DNA of 64,000 nucleotides from Pararhizobium sp. (GCA_017794825.1 CP051237.1:558001-622000); one strand, 5' to 3'. Positions 1-8,408 are shown, counted from the stretch's first letter. A program made the numbers and translations. The notes: generated by a model not told the origin, from the sequence alone.

Positions 1-525
1 GTCCTGCGGATAGTTCGGATGGAAGGGGTCCTCCATCGCGTCGAGATGGTAGAGATAGCCGAAGAACTCGTCGAAGCCGTGCACGGTCGGCAGGAACTCG
101 TTGCGGTCGCCCAGGTGGTTCTTGCCGAACTGTCCGGTGGCGTAGCCGAGCTCCTTCAGCGCCGTGGCGATGGTCGGCGCCTTGTCCGGCATGCCGATCT
201 TTGCGCCCGCCTGGCCAACGGTCGTCAGGCCGGTGCGGATCGGCAGTTCGCCGGTGATGAAGTTGGCGCGGCCGGCCGTGCAGCTCGCTTCGGCGTAATA
301 GTCGGTGAAGATCGCGCCTTCGGCGGCCAGCTTGTCGATGTTCGGCGTGCGGCCGGCCATCAGGCCGCGGTGATAGGCGCCGATGTTCCACATGCCGATG
401 TCGTCGCCCATGATGACGATGATGTTGGGCTTTTCGGCGTCCTGCGCCTGCGCTGCGCCCACGGCGCCCGCTAGACAGAAAGCCGACGCCACGCAAAGCG
501 TGGACACGAATTTATGCACGAACAT
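1..525 (-). CDS. Sulfatase (arylsulfatase family), C-terminus outside the window
   Basis: Hydrolyses sulfate esters; likely periplasmic. The 175 visible residues start with a signal peptide (about 1-28, ending AAQAQ), then the sulfatase opening strand PNIIVIMGDD with metal-binding Asp41/Asp42, and the formylglycine site CTAGR at Cys82, the C-x-A/P-x-R signature converted to the catalytic formylglycine. This is followed by a G-x-L-P-I-R-T-G-L stretch and a FGKNHLGD segment, both usual in the family. The start ATG at 525 has a good ribosome site (AGGGAG) just upstream. The gene reads off the left edge, so about two thirds of the protein is missing and the substrate cannot be inferred. No maturase is visible in the window. 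Confidence 0.9.
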   Translation of the reverse strand, partial: MFVHKFVSTLCVASAFCLAGAVGAAQAQDAEKPNIIVIMGDDIGMWNIGAYHRGLMAGRTPNIDKLAAEGAIFTDYYAEASCTAGRANFITGELPIRTGLTTVGQAGAKIGMPDKAPTIATALKELGYATGQFGKNHLGDRNEFLPTVHGFDEFFGYLYHLDAMEDPFHPNYPQD

Positions 526-910
526 GAAATTCTCCCTTTGTAGAGACTCAGTAAGTCTGCGCGCCCTCCATAACAAATATCTCGATAGATAACGTGTTTT
601 CTTTTAGGCAATTTCAAAGATTGGAATCGTTCAAGGGGAATACAGGCGTCCGGCGCTCGGATTCACTTTTTTTCAGAAACCGGCGGAACCAAATCTCCGC
701 GTTGACGTTCTATTAACATCTCCCGACCCGCTCCCCCCAAAGCGACGGGATTGAGCCCGGCGGTCACGAACACCCGGGATTTAAAGCCGGCCGGAGCCGT
801 CCCCAAACCCCCAGTCAAAGCTCCGGCTGGCGCCCCCTCTCCCGGACACACCAGTCACGACAACGCCTCATCCGCTTACGCGCATGCGCCGCCAAAGGTC
901 GCCTTGCGTT
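526..910. other. Gene-free stretch upstream of the sulfatase
   Basis: About 385 bases between the sulfatase start and the end of the next leftward gene. It should hold the sulfatase promoter in the AT-rich part at about 575-625. A 62-codon open frame on the minus strand (663-851) has no recognisable features and is not called. No hairpin with a T-run, tRNA or repeat was recognised. Confidence 0.5.
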
Positions 911-1561
911 CTACCGGAACCTGACGATGTCCGGCGGCGCGTCGCCGGACCGCATCGGATCCTGCACGATGATCTGTGGATTGATCTTCGGGAATTTCTG
1001 CGTGAACAGCGGAACATCCCGCCCCGGATTGCTGGAGATCGTGAAGACGCCGCCTGCGAGCACAGGCAGGCCGAAAAGGCTTCGCCCAATCACCGGAGAC
1101 ATTGTGATCTCGCCGATATAGGTCGCCCTGCCCGGCCTGACGGTAAACGGAATCGAGAACTCTTCCTTGGGCTCCCATTCGCTGTAGCCGCCATATTGGC
1201 CCTGAATGATCGAGAACTTGTAAAAATGATACTGTCCGGCCGGCAGCGTGTAGGATTTCACGGTGCCCTTTTCGTTGGCGGCCTTGTTTCTGATAGTCTT
1301 CTCGTTGCCCAGCAGACCGGGCGTGTAGGTGATTTTGCCAATCCCGCCGTCGGCTTCATTCCTGAAATAGAAACTGTATATCGCGTTGACGTTCCAGTGC
1401 TGCCCCTGGACGAGCGACATGAACACAAATCCCTCGTTCGGCTTCAGGCTGTTGCTGCTGAAATCGACAGGCGTGCCGGAATAGAGATAGTTGACGCAAC
1501 CCGTCAGCGGTATGGTTAGAACAATCAATAAAAACAGACGCGACAATATTCTTTGCGCCAT
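911..1561 (-). CDS. Lipoprotein of unknown function
   Basis: A 216-residue protein with a clear lipobox: a hydrophobic signal (LFLLIVLTIPLTGC), so Cys22 would be lipidated and the protein anchored in the inner or outer membrane. The mature part is rich in beta-prone and aromatic residues (YSFYFRNEADGG, YHFYKFSIIQGQ) and contains a segment FTVRPGRATYIGEITM that looks like a beta-sandwich edge. I do not recognise the family. It stands alone, transcribed leftward, with the sulfatase 385 bases downstream. ATG at 1561 is the only start that leaves the signal peptide intact. Confidence 0.75.
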   Translation of the reverse strand: MAQRILSRLFLLIVLTIPLTGCVNYLYSGTPVDFSSNSLKPNEGFVFMSLVQGQHWNVNAIYSFYFRNEADGGIGKITYTPGLLGNEKTIRNKAANEKGTVKSYTLPAGQYHFYKFSIIQGQYGGYSEWEPKEEFSIPFTVRPGRATYIGEITMSPVIGRSLFGLPVLAGGVFTISSNPGRDVPLFTQKFPKINPQIIVQDPMRSGDAPPDIVRFR

Positions 1562-1794
1562 CTTTTACCCCCGTATGAGATGGTTCGCTGCATTGATAGC
1601 CGGTTGTATTCCTCAGCGCCACCACTTGTGGACAAGTTGTTGCCGCGGCCCACACATTTCCGCCCACCCTGTTCCCAGCTTGGGCTGTAGGAGGGACTGA
1701 ATGCGCGTCAACAAACCATCCCCCTACCTTCATTCCGGCCGTGAGTCGCAGCAAAGGCTGCGAGCGCGTCAACGCGCCGCCGCCACTTAGCCTA

Positions 1795-1887
1795 GCCGCC
1801 AATTCTGAAGCTGCCACCGCCAACAAACCATCCCCCTCATGGCGGACTTGATCCGCCATCCAGCCGGCGCCGCGTCCGCGGCGCGGA
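1795..1887. repeat. Dispersed palindromic repeat, copy 1
   Basis: First of three copies of an element with the core CCCTCATGGCGGACTTGATC followed by CGCCATCCAG and then GGCGCCGCGTCCGCGGCG. It contains two inverted repeats: ATGGCGGA-CTTGA-TCCGCCAT and CGCCGCG-TC-CGCGGCG. The other copies are at about 2450-2600 and 3290-3445, in the same orientation. A 17-base fragment (caacaaaccatccccct) also occurs alone at 1709-1725. The rest of 1562-2042 holds no gene that I can support. GC-rich palindromic intergenic elements of this general kind are common in alphaproteobacteria. Confidence 0.85.
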
Positions 1888-2042
1888 CAGAGAACAGAAA
1901 AGGACGGTTGTGGCGGCCCGTCAGCCATGCAACTCTTCGCCGCTGTCTGGGATACAATGCACGTGGACGACCGGTTGCGGGATCACTTTGACGGCTTTCC
2001 AAACGCATGGGTCGAGTCGCTCAAGCCGGAGAGGGTTTCACG

Positions 2043-2390
2043 ATGGAAAAGCTGACCGAAACCGACAGGGAAGAGCTGCACAGGGGCATGGTCCTTTGCC
2101 TTCCGGGATACGAGACCGATCCGGGTCCGCTCGCCTACATTCTGATAGACCTCACCGGATATTATCCTGGCCTGGCTCTGGTACAGGCGACGGGCTATCA
2201 CGCCGGAACACTTTACAGGGTGTTGCCCCCGGAGAGCCGGGATTCAGGCAGATCAGTGGTCAGCGTCGCCTGGCTTAAGGAGAACTGGGAGAGAATCGAA
2301 GACTGCGAGCCTGACGAGGTTTATATCCTCGACCGCCTGGAGCTGTCTGACGCGGTTTACCAGATGGAGTTCCGCGTTCTCCCGGAATGA
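2043..2390 (+). CDS. Imm45-like immunity protein
   Basis: A 115-residue cytosolic protein. The order of features (a basic/charged start, an [17 protein letters not shown] segment, then [17 protein letters not shown], then [11 protein letters not shown], then VYILD) matches what I recall of the Imm45 family: TGYKAG, LP-x-ES, WL-x-x-NW. Imm45 proteins neutralise toxin domains of polymorphic toxin systems. No toxin gene lies nearby, so this would be an orphan immunity gene. The start at 2043 is chosen over 2007 because GGAGAGGG lies 7 bases before it. Repeat copies 1 and 2 flank it, and its last codons are part of a duplicated segment (see 3213-3448). Family assignment is from memory of the motif pattern. 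Confidence 0.6.
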   Translation: MEKLTETDREELHRGMVLCLPGYETDPGPLAYILIDLTGYYPGLALVQATGYHAGTLYRVLPPESRDSGRSVVSVAWLKENWERIEDCEPDEVYILDRLELSDAVYQMEFRVLPE

Positions 2391-2600
2391 GCATTATGCG
2401 AGGTAAGGACAGCTGAAAGCGCATCATCACATAGGCAACGCCCCACCCGGCCGCCATTGCTGAAGCTGCTGACCGCCAACAAACCATCCCCCTCATGGCG
2501 GACTTGATCCGCCATCCAGCCGGCGCCGCGTCCGCGGCGCGGAAGATGTTTCCGAGCACCCTGTCATCCGCCGAACTGCAGTATGGATACCGCATCAATC
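2376..2600. repeat. Dispersed palindromic repeat, copy 2, with extended left arm
   Basis: The core (about 2450-2600) matches copies 1 and 3. To its left the similarity to copy 3 continues through gagcattatgcg and gcatcatcacata back to gttctcccgga, which is the 3' end of the Imm45-like gene (2376-2390). The matching copy 3 segment begins at 3213. The right edge (ggataccgcatcaa) carries the stop codon of the next leftward gene. Confidence 0.85.
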
Positions 2601-3044
2601 CGTATGCGGGTCGAAAAATAGACTGACCTGGAATTCATACGGGGTCGCCCAGACCATGAGGTAAGAATCCCCGTCTTCGTAGTATCGGCCATCCTCATCG
2701 GAATCTTCCTCACTCAACGTCAGATCCTTCCCGACAATGCTGGCTATCTCGTCGACATCCTTTTCGGTCGCAGGCTCCCCGTCAGGCATAACGGTGAACT
2801 CTGACGTGATTCTGGCCGGTTTACCGATATCCCGGCGACAGACCTCTTCGCTGTAATACCCAATCTCGATGGACTTTCCGCCTTTCTCGAATGTCACATC
2901 CGGATCATCCGATGAATTGCGTTCAACGGATACGATAGTCCAACCGACGGCAGCTTCGAGAAACTGCTCGAAAGACATATTGCTATAAAAAGGATGGATG
3001 CCATCGCGCATGATCTGGAAATCGTGCGGCGCCTTCTGTTTCAT
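2595..3044 (-). CDS. Acidic small protein of unknown function
   Basis: A 149-residue soluble protein with no signal peptide or membrane segment. It is strongly acidic towards the C-terminus (EEDSDEDGRYYEDGDSY) and ends in a beta-prone, aromatic stretch. I do not recognise the family. Size, acidity and position between an Imm45-like gene and a leucine-rich-repeat gene fit an immunity-type protein, but that is inference only. The stop codon lies inside repeat copy 2. ATG at 3044 is the natural start; no strong ribosome site is visible. Confidence 0.6.
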   Translation of the reverse strand: MKQKAPHDFQIMRDGIHPFYSNMSFEQFLEAAVGWTIVSVERNSSDDPDVTFEKGGKSIEIGYYSEEVCRRDIGKPARITSEFTVMPDGEPATEKDVDEIASIVGKDLTLSEEDSDEDGRYYEDGDSYLMVWATPYEFQVSLFFDPHTD

Positions 3045-3212
3045 GATCCTGCAACGCTCCTCGTTTGCCGTCTGGTCACTTGCCGGCGTTCCGATTTCGT
3101 CTCTCTGGTCTCCATACGCTGCTCATTAAAGACCTCCGATCCTGACCGGTATTATCTCAGGTGATCACTGCATGCAAAATGGGCTCGAACCGTCCATCAT
3201 CTGCAGCTCTAT

Positions 3213-3448
3213 GTTCTCCCGGAGTGAGCATTGTGCAGTATGACGACAGTTGAGAGAGCATCATGACATAAGCAAAGCACAGCATAACGTCACATGCTGA
3301 AGTTGCTTACCGCCAACAAACCACCCCCTCCCCTCATGGCGGACTTGATCCGCCATCCAGCTGGCGCCGCGTCCGCGGCGCGGAAGATGTGTCCGCTCAC
3401 CCTGTCATCTGCCGACCTGCAGCATGGATACCGCATCAAGTGCGGTAT
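3213..3448. repeat. Dispersed palindromic repeat, copy 3, with a remnant of an immunity-gene tail
   Basis: The third copy. The core is at about 3290-3445, again with ATGGCGGA-CTTGA-TCCGCCAT. The left extension (gttctcccggagtgagcatt at 3213-3232, then gcatcatgacataagcaa) matches 2376 onward, that is, the last codons and downstream sequence of the Imm45-like gene. There is no open reading frame in front of it, so it looks like the decayed tail of a second copy of that gene. Confidence 0.8.
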
Positions 3449-3774
3449 GAGGTGGAGTGAGGCTGTCCGACACAAGACCTGCCTCCCCTGAGGCCCCCGC
3501 TGCTTTCGACGGACCTTCCCTCTCGCCCTCCTTCCGGCCTTGAGCCGTAACCCATACGGCGGGCGGTGCGTCAACCGGGCATACAGTGACTGTCCTTTCA
3601 TCTTCCGGATTCCACACCGGATAACAGGATGGGGGAGATCGGGAATGACGTTGGGCACCAGGCGCGCCATGACCGTATGCGTGACTGAAATCGAGAATTG
3701 AGTAAACTGTCACCGCATAAGCAGAACCGTAAAACAAGCACATTCAACCCGGCTAGGTAGGGATAGTTTTTGCC
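3449..3774. other. Gene-free stretch before the AT-rich gene
   Basis: Mostly GC-rich sequence up to about 3680, with a short segment (about 3531-3580, ccttccggccttgagccg) resembling 1732-1776, then an abrupt fall in GC content at about 3690 that continues into the next gene. The promoter of the leucine-rich-repeat gene should lie here. No other feature was seen. Confidence 0.45.
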
Positions 3775-4713
3775 ATGAATTTGCCTAATAATGTTAAGTA
3801 CTTAGACCCCAGACGTCATAAGGAAATTTCCGCCTATAATGGCGAAGCCATTTACATAAATGGCGCTTGGTCAAGCGAAATAGAAAATTTTATATTAAAC
3901 AATAATATTACAGTATTGTTTTTAATAAATACGACGGGTTGGGCCACGCGAGATTATTCTTTTTTATACAAACTAAAACAAATTGAATACCTTGCAATTT
4001 CAAGCATTCAGGCAATCAACCTAAAATCTATAGAAGGAATGGAGAAACTTTCCAGACTGAGGCTTCGGACATCAATAAACGAAAAGATAAACTTTTCAAA
4101 TTTATGCAATCTACGAGAGTGTTACATCGAATGGTCGCGCAATGCAGAGACGATATTCAACAGCAAATCACTAAAAATACTGTATTTGGATGAAGCAAAA
4201 ACAACAGACCTTTCTTCACTTGGTCATCTTCATCAGCTTGAGGAACTTACGATCGGAAACAGCACTCTGGAAGGCATAAGCTGGTTAGAAAACCTAGGTA
4301 ATTTGCGGAAACTATCGTTACTCAATTGCAGGAAAGTGACAGACTACACTGCTGTATCAAAATGCACACAGCTGGAATGGCTGCAAATTGACGGTACAAA
4401 GAGCGTGACGAACCTCGCTTTTATTGAGAAACTCACGAAGCTCAGCGTCTTGCTGATTGAAAGCAATTCCGAGATTGAAACGCTTCGGCCAGTGAGACAC
4501 TTAAAGTGCCTTAAAGCTTTTGGATTCTTTGGCAAAACGCGAATTACAGATGGTAATCTGTCGTATCTTGAGAAGCTACCAAACTTGTCGATGCTGGCAT
4601 TTACCGGCAAACGACACTACACACATAAACTTATTAAGCCTTGGAACTGGAACAATTTCGAGACGCCGGATACTCTTCTGAAAAAGAAGCGGATAGTCTC
4701 CACAGCCACTTAG
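3775..4713 (+). CDS. Leucine-rich-repeat protein, AT-rich, probably acquired
   Basis: A 312-residue protein without signal peptide. From about residue 60 it is a run of roughly 22-residue leucine-rich repeats (LKQIEYLAISSIQAINLKSI, MEKLSRLRLR, LHQLEELTIGN, LGNLRKLSLLNCRKVTDYTAV, CTQLEWLQIDGTKSVTNLAFI, LTKLSVLLIES and others), which form a solenoid for protein binding. Base composition is clearly lower in GC than every other gene in the window, and codon use is AT-rich, which points to recent transfer. Leucine-rich-repeat proteins of this size occur among immunity proteins of polymorphic toxin loci. Its place after an Imm45-like gene makes that role possible but unproven. Confidence 0.75.
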   Translation: MNLPNNVKYLDPRRHKEISAYNGEAIYINGAWSSEIENFILNNNITVLFLINTTGWATRDYSFLYKLKQIEYLAISSIQAINLKSIEGMEKLSRLRLRTSINEKINFSNLCNLRECYIEWSRNAETIFNSKSLKILYLDEAKTTDLSSLGHLHQLEELTIGNSTLEGISWLENLGNLRKLSLLNCRKVTDYTAVSKCTQLEWLQIDGTKSVTNLAFIEKLTKLSVLLIESNSEIETLRPVRHLKCLKAFGFFGKTRITDGNLSYLEKLPNLSMLAFTGKRHYTHKLIKPWNWNNFETPDTLLKKKRIVSTAT

Positions 4714-4953
4714 ATCCTGATTATATTCTTCCTTTCCGGCAACAGTTTGCTAAATCCCCGATTATTGCCTGCGATCGTGGCAACCTCAACCTGTCCACAA
4801 CGCACACCGCAGTCGAGCCTCTCCCGTGTCCTTCAGGCCCTATCCTCCTCAGACGCGCAGCCTCAAAAGAAGAACAAACCACGAACAAACTCTTGCAATT
4901 TCGCGCTATCCGTGCTATGAATCCCGCCCCACAATCACGATGAGGCATCGCTC

Positions 4954-5613
4954 ATGGCTTCCAGCCTGCACACCCTGTCGCCCGCGTCCTTCGCGCTCGA
5001 CAGTTTCCTCGCCATCCTGCCCGAACGCGCGCCGATGACCGGCGAGGATCCGGGCTCCTACGGCGCTTTCCACGCCGCCATGGCGGCGGCCCTTGCCCCC
5101 GCCTCTCCTTACGAACAGGTGATCGCGGAAAACCTGATCTGCCTCGAATGGGAGCTTCTCCAGCAGCGCCGCATGCGCGAGGCGAGCCTGCGCCGCATCA
5201 CCCGGAAGGCGATCTGCAGGGCGGTCGTGACAAGCCGCCGCGTGGCCCATATCGCGAAACTGGCCGACGCCGTGAAGGCGCACGCCGAGGCCGGCGGCGA
5301 CAGCGACGCGTTCCAGGCGGAGCCCTTCGACGAGGATGCGGCGAAACAGGCCGGAGAGCATCTGGCGGCGCGCGCGGCCTCGGCCAATCCGGACAAGCAG
5401 GCCGGCGCGCACGAGGAGATCGCCGCGCTCGGCATCGACGCGGTTGACCTGATGGGCGAGGCCTATCGCAGCCTCGAGCGCTCGGTCACCCTCCACAACG
5501 AGGCGATCGTCGCGCTGGAGCGCCGCCGCCGCGAGGTCCGGCGCGATTTCAACGCGCTGCAAAGGAAGCGTCCGGCGGCGCCGGAAATCGATCACGACCC
5601 GACAGAGCAGTGA
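4954..5613 (+). CDS. Conserved alphaproteobacterial protein of unknown function, first of a pair
   Basis: A 219-residue soluble protein, mainly helical. The central part (SPYEQVIAENLICLEWELLQQ followed by a basic stretch RRMREASLRRITRKAI) and an Arg-rich end (ALERRRREVRRDFNALQRKR) resemble a family I know only as hypothetical proteins in alphaproteobacteria, usually next to a gene of the following type. The stop codon overlaps the GTG start of the next gene (GTGA at 5610-5613), so the two are probably translationally coupled. The start ATG follows a weak site, gatgaggcatcgctc. Confidence 0.65.
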   Translation: MASSLHTLSPASFALDSFLAILPERAPMTGEDPGSYGAFHAAMAAALAPASPYEQVIAENLICLEWELLQQRRMREASLRRITRKAICRAVVTSRRVAHIAKLADAVKAHAEAGGDSDAFQAEPFDEDAAKQAGEHLAARAASANPDKQAGAHEEIAALGIDAVDLMGEAYRSLERSVTLHNEAIVALERRRREVRRDFNALQRKRPAAPEIDHDPTEQ

Positions 5614-7112
5614 CGTCTGACACCGCCCGCCGCAACCGGGCGAACTCTGCCAAGAGCACAGGCCCCAGAACGCCGGCCGGCAAGGCGGCGGTCGCGAACA
5701 ACGCCCGCCGGCACGGCGCAACTGCGAAGCCCGATCCGGCCAGCGTCGGCCTGTGGCTCCGCATCATTCTCGGCCGGCCAGACCTGACGCTTGCCGAATT
5801 CGTCCCTTGCGACGAGCGGCGCTTCCGCGCCCTGGCGCTGGCCGAAGCCGAGGCCCGGCTTGAATCCTGCGAACGCGCGCTCGCCGATTTCGAGGCCGGC
5901 AGGAATCTGGCCGCCCCCTATCCCGACCATTGCAGCGACGCGGAGCTGGTGAAGCGGGCGCTCGCCGGTGAAAGCCTCACCCGGTCGGAAGACCGCCTGG
6001 TGATGCGCCTCATCACCGCGCTTTTCGATCCGCGCACGGCGCGCCGCCTGGAAGATCCCGGCCGCCTGCTGAAGCGCTACCGCAACGAGGCCCGCGCCCG
6101 GCGCGCCAAGGCGTTCAAGGCCTGGATCGACTGCCCCGCCGAGGCCGAAACAGCTCCTCCGGACACGCCCGATGAACCGCAAAATCCCGATCTCCCGAAA
6201 CAAAGCCAGATCGACAACCCGCCAAAAAACGCCGATTCCCGAAACAAAGCCAGACACCGCCCCGAACTGCATGATCCGGAGGCCAGCGCAGGCCTTGTGA
6301 GGCGCGGAAACAAGAACACCGGAAGAATAAACAACCCCGCAAACAGTCTAAATCACCTGTCAGCGTCCAGAATATTGCTGAATATAACCTGTAATTGTAT
6401 GATGCGCATCGATGAAATCATCGCGTTATCTGTCGCTGGTATCCGGTTGCATCGGATGGATAACCAAAACAGGGGTCTCCATTATGCTGAAAATCTTCGA
6501 TCGCAATATAGACGCCGTCATATTCCTGATTTCGCTGCTGCTCATATTTGCGCTGGTCAAGGCGCTCACGCTGCTGCCGTCGCGCTACTACTTCACATTC
6601 TCCCAGATCGTCGGGCCGCAAAACCAGACCCAGTTTCTCGCCAGCCCCGAATTGCCGACGCCGGCCGCCTTCTGCCGGGCCCTGCATGTGAAGGAAAGCG
6701 AGAGCGAGATAAAGGACTCCGTCTCGCTGACAGACAGGGAAGTCGGGCTGCTGGAACCCTGCGGAGATTTGAACGCCATGCACAATCTGCAGTACCAGGT
6801 GTTCTACACATACGACATTGTCGACGGACAACATCTGAATTCCGACGCCTACAACGACGCGCTCGGCCGGCTGATCTCGTTCCTGAAAAACAACGAGGCC
6901 ATCATAAAAGGCGCGATGCTGCAAAACGGCGTGGTTCCGATGGAATCCCTGTCGAACCTCACCGCAATCGATGTCGAGAATATCCTCGTTCACGACAACT
7001 ACCTGAATATCGCCAATATCATCAACTACCTGGCCGGCGGCAACGCGCCCGCCAGCTATTCGGTGTACGACACGTTGAGAGACGCCACGGAGTTGGGCGC
7101 CATCGTGGATGA
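5610..7112 (+). CDS. Conserved NAR-x-HG protein of unknown function, probably frameshifted at the 3' end
   Basis: It starts with GTG overlapping the previous stop. The N-terminus RRNRANSAKSTGPRTPAGKA followed by NNARRHG is the hallmark of a widespread family of unknown function (N-R-x-N-A-x-x-S-T-G-P-x-T-x-x-G-K, then NA-x-x-HG). The first 220 residues or so look like real protein; beyond about 6274 the frame is low quality and runs 629 bases into the next gene. A 17-base direct repeat (cccgaaacaaagccaga at 6194-6210 and 6238-6254), spaced 44 bases, explains this: joining the two copies shifts the frame and gives a stop at 6272-6274. The real or ancestral protein therefore likely ends near 6274. 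Confidence 0.55.
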   Translation: MTSDTARRNRANSAKSTGPRTPAGKAAVANNARRHGATAKPDPASVGLWLRIILGRPDLTLAEFVPCDERRFRALALAEAEARLESCERALADFEAGRNLAAPYPDHCSDAELVKRALAGESLTRSEDRLVMRLITALFDPRTARRLEDPGRLLKRYRNEARARRAKAFKAWIDCPAEAETAPPDTPDEPQNPDLPKQSQIDNPPKNADSRNKARHRPELHDPEASAGLVRRGNKNTGRINNPANSLNHLSASRILLNITCNCMMRIDEIIALSVAGIRLHRMDNQNRGLHYAENLRSQYRRRHIPDFAAAHICAGQGAHAAAVALLLHILPDRRAAKPDPVSRQPRIADAGRLLPGPACEGKRERDKGLRLADRQGSRAAGTLRRFERHAQSAVPGVLHIRHCRRTTSEFRRLQRRARPADLVPEKQRGHHKRRDAAKRRGSDGIPVEPHRNRCREYPRSRQLPEYRQYHQLPGRRQRARQLFGVRHVERRHGVGRHRG

Positions 7113-7662
7113 AGTCGAAAATCAGGCGGCTCTCGATCAGGAAGGGCTGAGATCGCGACCCGAGTGGGTCAAACGCGCCGAGACATTCAGAAAGACCCAG
7201 CTCGCCAGCCAGCACGAGGAAATCCAGGCGGCGATTCTTGCGCAGGACAAGTATCTGTTCTGGCCCGCCGTCCTGCTGAAAATGGCGCCGGCCTTCGTCG
7301 GAGCGTTCCTGATCGGGCTCTGGCGACCGGAACGCGCCATTTTCGACGCCCCGGTCGCCGCAGGCGTGGTCGCGTTCCTGTTCTGCTGGCCCATCATGGT
7401 GCTTTGGGACGTCATCGTCGCCAGCGAATGGAAATCGCTGCGCGTGCAATTCTATGCGCTCTACCTGAGCTATGTGCTGGCCTATTTCTTCACCGCCCGT
7501 CTGGGCGTGATGGCGGCGATATGGGCGAAGAAAAGCAGGGTGTCCGCCGGCGTGCGCGCCAATCTGGATTTCGGCAAGATCGTCGCGACCTTGCTGACGA
7601 CCCTGATCACGACCAGCGCAACGGCCCTCATCACATGGTCTTTCGCCAATGCGGGCCAATAG
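6484..7662 (+). CDS. Membrane protein of unknown function
   Basis: A 392-residue protein with one N-terminal membrane helix (about 11-30, AVIFLISLLLIFALVKALTL), a large soluble region of about 240 residues, then three or four membrane helices (about 255-275, 285-305, 315-335, 365-385). The layout suggests a periplasmic or cytoplasmic domain held between membrane anchors. The family is not recognised. The start at 6484 is chosen over 6412 because caggggt lies upstream and the hydrophobic segment then begins near the N-terminus. The next gene overlaps its end by 14 bases, so the two likely form a unit. Confidence 0.7.
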   Translation: MLKIFDRNIDAVIFLISLLLIFALVKALTLLPSRYYFTFSQIVGPQNQTQFLASPELPTPAAFCRALHVKESESEIKDSVSLTDREVGLLEPCGDLNAMHNLQYQVFYTYDIVDGQHLNSDAYNDALGRLISFLKNNEAIIKGAMLQNGVVPMESLSNLTAIDVENILVHDNYLNIANIINYLAGGNAPASYSVYDTLRDATELGAIVDEVENQAALDQEGLRSRPEWVKRAETFRKTQLASQHEEIQAAILAQDKYLFWPAVLLKMAPAFVGAFLIGLWRPERAIFDAPVAAGVVAFLFCWPIMVLWDVIVASEWKSLRVQFYALYLSYVLAYFFTARLGVMAAIWAKKSRVSAGVRANLDFGKIVATLLTTLITTSATALITWSFANAGQ

Positions 7663-8254
7663 TCTTTACGCAGCGCTGGTCCTGTGCGCCGTCGTCGGCG
7701 CGCCGGTGCTCGGACAGGGCGCCGGGCTTGGCATGTTTCCCTCGCGCATTCCGGCCGACCAGGCGGCCGCGACCATCTGGTCGGCGAACGAGGAGCGCAT
7801 TCTCGCCTGCGGCGTCGACTTGAAACGGTGGGACATGCGCGCCGCCTCGGCCCTGGCGGCGATCGAGGCCTACAGCACTCCGGCGCTGGAGAGGCTGGCG
7901 GAAAACACCGTCCTGCCGGTCATGGCGCGGCTTGGCCTTCCCCTGCCGGACTGGTCCGTCGGCCTGGCGCAGATCCGGCCTTCCACCGGCGTCAGGCTCG
8001 GCGAGGCGGACAATGCGAAAGACCTCGCCCTGTCGATCGCCGCAGACGATTGCCTGTCGGTGCGGCTCGCGGCCGCGATCGTGCGTCGCCTGGCGCGTGA
8101 CTGGAGCGAGACGGCCTGCGACGCAGACTGCATGATCTACCTGGCGCGCGCTTATAACGGCCAACGGGAAATCAACGGCGCCAACCTCGCTTATCTCGAC
8201 ATTTTCGACGCGACCCTGAAACAGGCGGAAAAGGCCGCATCGCGCATGAGATAA
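7649..8254 (+). CDS. Lysozyme/lytic-transglycosylase-like exported protein
   Basis: A 201-residue protein with a signal peptide (about 1-22). The mature part has an SVGLAQIRPSTG motif (about residues 110-121) and an ARAYNGQ motif (about 169-175), which resemble the G-x-x-Q-x-x-P-x-T and A-Y-N-x-G signatures of the lysozyme/SLT fold. A Glu in AAIEAY upstream of these could be the catalytic acid. If so, it would cleave peptidoglycan in the periplasm. It overlaps the preceding membrane protein by 14 bases. Assignment rests on short motifs, so a degenerate or inactive relative is also possible. Confidence 0.55.
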   Translation: MRANSLYAALVLCAVVGAPVLGQGAGLGMFPSRIPADQAAATIWSANEERILACGVDLKRWDMRAASALAAIEAYSTPALERLAENTVLPVMARLGLPLPDWSVGLAQIRPSTGVRLGEADNAKDLALSIAADDCLSVRLAAAIVRRLARDWSETACDADCMIYLARAYNGQREINGANLAYLDIFDATLKQAEKAASRMR

Positions 8255-8408
8255 GTTTGAATACGCAGCCCTTTTGCAATCAGGGAGGCCGTTCTGGCCG
8301 CGACGCCTTGTCTTGTCTCTTCGCTAACCCTGTTTGCGTCCTCCGGCTTGACCCGCCGGGCCGCAGGCCGCAAGGATCCGGCGATCAACCGTCCATGGAG
8401 CAGAATGC

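Noticed and set aside
663..851. 62-codon minus-strand frame in the first intergenic region
   Set aside because: It has no ribosome site, no recognisable domain and skewed composition; not enough to call a gene.
6275..7112. C-terminal extension of the 5610 gene
   Set aside because: It is out of frame with, and overlaps, a better gene, and its residues look random; explained by the direct-repeat frameshift near 6194-6254.
6418..7659. 413-codon open frame on the minus strand
   Set aside because: It mirrors the membrane protein gene at 6484-7662. The translation is rich in Arg, Gln, Asp and His without structure, as expected of a shadow.
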